Assembly: GCA_041179125.1 (NCBI GenBank)
Contig: JBEGTZ010000199.1
Coordinates: forward strand, 1-6,588
Source of the DNA: CAMCXE01 sp041179125
GTDB taxonomy: Bacteria; Pseudomonadota; Gammaproteobacteria; Pseudomonadales; Cellvibrionaceae
Direction: 5' to 3'
Length of the DNA: 6,588 bases
A program made the position numbers and the translations under genes. Each line of letters begins with the position of its first letter. Positions within the stretch are counted from its first letter, which is position 1. Of the stretch, positions 5,256 through 6,588 are shown piece by piece. The notes beneath the pieces were generated by a model that worked only from the letters and a program-made list of their open reading frames with translations, was not told the origin of the DNA and searched no databases.

Positions 5256-6413
5256 ATGTCCATCAGCGCCCTGTGTTTAGGTTTTTGTCAGTTTTTATTT
5301 ATGGCCGCCGTGGCAGTGGGAATTGCCTTTAACGCACTGGTCGGCAAACAACTCGCACCTAACGCCACACTGGCTACCTTGCCTTTTTTGGGCATGATGG
5401 GCGCCACCGCTGCACTCACCTTATTTATGCCTCGCGCGCTCGCTTTTTGGGGCTATCGCGGAGTATTTGTGGGCGGGGCCGTCATGGGCGCCTTGGGTTG
5501 TGCTTTGGCAACCTACAGTATCGGGGCTGAAGCATTCCTGCTGTTTTGCTTAGCCGGGGTCATGATGGGGGTTTATCAAGCCTCAGCCCTGTATTACCGC
5601 TTTGCCGCCGCCGATGCGGTGGAGGGGCCACATAAAAGCACGGCCATTGCCTGGGTATTAAGCGGCGGTATCGCGGCGGCTTTGATCGGCCCCTTAATCG
5701 GCAAAAACCTGCTGCACAGCCTGCCCGTGGAATACACCGGCGCCTACTTAGCTGCGACGGTATTGTGTTTATTGGCTATTCCGGTTTTTGCATTTACCCC
5801 CTTGCCCCAACGGCAAGCTGCACAAGCCAGCCGTGTAGCCTGGTGGCCACTGCCTAAAATTGCGGTACAGGCGATCCTATTTTGCAGCTGCGGTTATTGC
5901 CTTATGTTAATGGTAATGCTGGCAAGCCCTTTAGCTATGGCCGGTTGCGGGTTCCACGCGGGCGATGCCGCCAGTGTGATTCAGTGGCATTTACTCGGCA
6001 TGTTCGCGCCATCATTAATAACCGGCAAATGGATCGCCCGCTGGGGCGCCCCCACCATTGCTTGGGTTGGGGTGGCTATTTTGGCAGCAGGCTGCGCCCT
6101 AGCCTTGAGCAGCGAACATTTGTGGGCCTTCCATAGCGCTTTATTTGTGGTTGGGGTGGGTTGGAACTTTATGTACATGGGTGGCAGCACGCTGCTAACA
6201 CACATCCCCGACGCCCCTTTGCGCAGCCGCCTGCAAGCCATTAACGAATTTATTACCTTTGCTAGTGTAACCCTGGTATCGGGCCTTACCGGTTGGGTGT
6301 ACGCACAGCTGGGTTGGCAGGCCATTTTAGTTATGGGGATTGTTTTGTTGGCGGCTTTAAGTGCAGTGCAATGGCAACAAAATAAGGCTAATGGAAATAA
6401 ACCTGTTTTTTAG
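5256..6413 (+). CDS. Major facilitator superfamily (MFS) permease
   Basis: The 385-aa protein is almost entirely hydrophobic, with about twelve predicted inner-membrane helices near residues 5-28, 40-58, 68-88, 92-114, 128-148, 161-181, 203-224, 240-259, 265-284, 291-311, 330-348 and 353-372. The central 182-200 loop splits it into the two six-helix halves of an MFS carrier. The family's motif A (G-x-x-x-D-R-x-G-R) is degenerate in the 2-3 loop (PRALAFWGYR) and recognisable only as GKWIARWG in the 8-9 loop. GVYQASALYYRFAAAD (105-120) in helix 4 and its exit resembles a group of uncharacterised bacterial MFS permeases. Substrate and direction cannot be read. GGAG at 5245-5248 lies 7 bp before the ATG. 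It is 110 bp downstream of moaE, so co-transcription is possible but not shown. No terminator follows closely. Confidence 0.85.
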   Translation: MSISALCLGFCQFLFMAAVAVGIAFNALVGKQLAPNATLATLPFLGMMGATAALTLFMPRALAFWGYRGVFVGGAVMGALGCALATYSIGAEAFLLFCLAGVMMGVYQASALYYRFAAADAVEGPHKSTAIAWVLSGGIAAALIGPLIGKNLLHSLPVEYTGAYLAATVLCLLAIPVFAFTPLPQRQAAQASRVAWWPLPKIAVQAILFCSCGYCLMLMVMLASPLAMAGCGFHAGDAASVIQWHLLGMFAPSLITGKWIARWGAPTIAWVGVAILAAGCALALSSEHLWAFHSALFVVGVGWNFMYMGGSTLLTHIPDAPLRSRLQAINEFITFASVTLVSGLTGWVYAQLGWQAILVMGIVLLAALSAVQWQQNKANGNKPVF

Positions 6414-6458
6414 AGGGGGCGGTTTCGGATAATAAGTGCAAGGTCCTGTTTTAAGGGC

Positions 6459-6495
6459 GCCTCCGAAAATTCAATTTTCGCGATGATCGCGAGGC
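6459..6495. repeat. Possible three-way-junction element opening the hairpin array
   Basis: GCCTC (6459-6463) is complementary to GAGGC (6491-6495). Between them lie a 17-bp odd palindrome CGAAAATT-C-AATTTTCG (6464-6480) and an overlapping 13-bp odd palindrome CGCGAT-G-ATCGCG (6479-6491). As RNA or single-stranded DNA this can fold into an outer stem with two hairpin arms. It starts 45 bp after the MFS stop. No T run suits a simple terminator. Confidence 0.6.
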
Positions 6496-6500
6496 ATTTT

Positions 6501-6588
6501 TGCACGGACGACTGCATGGATGCCGGACGACCCCACGGATGGGGGAGGTAGAATTTCATCGGGAATGAAATCGAGGTAGAGCGACGCA
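6501..6588 (+). repeat. Array of short GGA-bearing hairpins with duplicated linkers (truncated by the window end)
   Basis: Three small inverted repeats follow one another: GCAT-GG-ATGC (6514-6523), CCCCA-CGGA-TGGGG (6531-6544) and ATTTCAT-CGGGA-ATGAAAT (6553-6571). Linker CGGACGAC occurs at 6505-6512 and 6524-6531, and linker GAGGTAGA at 6545-6552 and 6573-6580. Stem sequences differ, but each hairpin has GGA in or at its loop, and six GGA triplets fall between 6506 and 6564. The layout resembles dispersed intergenic palindromic repeats of gammaproteobacteria; it also resembles GGA-loop RNAs bound by CsrA/RsmA. The array may continue beyond the window. Confidence 0.7.

Overview
The window reads as chromosomal DNA of a Gram-negative bacterium, most likely a marine-type gammaproteobacterium. 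The basis is a Spy/CpxP-like periplasmic protein, a lipoprotein signal followed by a glycine run, a MoaE close in sequence to the enterobacterial protein, and moderate GC. The genus cannot be read from the sequence. All genes recognised are on the + strand. There is no rRNA, tRNA, CRISPR array, transposase or integrase.

Layout. (1) The left edge cuts a gene whose visible part is a PEBP (YbhB/YbcL-type) domain fused to a C-terminal c-type cytochrome domain; a strong intrinsic terminator follows. (2) A 285-aa exported protein has a Spy/CpxP-like helical domain with two LTxxQ motifs and a long Lys/Pro tail containing six PVDGTK units. A candidate promoter and small inverted repeats precede it. 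(3) A 436-bp stretch without a convincing gene holds a perfect 15-bp-arm inverted repeat. (4) A tight two-gene unit encodes a cytoplasmic DUF6502 protein and, one base after its stop codon, a lipoprotein built of about six DUF5666-like modules. A good terminator follows. (5) moaE, the large subunit of molybdopterin synthase, starts 21 bp after that terminator. (6) A 12-helix MFS permease follows. (7) The right edge carries a dense run of small hairpins separated by duplicated linkers, with GGA in their loops or arms. It runs up to the window end and is probably cut there.

Functionally the window is a mixed neighbourhood rather than one pathway. Three products act in the envelope or periplasm (PEBP-cytochrome, Spy-like protein, DUF5666 lipoprotein), one in the inner membrane (MFS) and two in the cytoplasm (DUF6502 protein, MoaE). 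Only the DUF6502-DUF5666 pair has clear operon geometry. The most unusual items are the GGA-hairpin array at the right edge, the PEBP-cytochrome c fusion, and the cationic repeat tail of the Spy-like protein.
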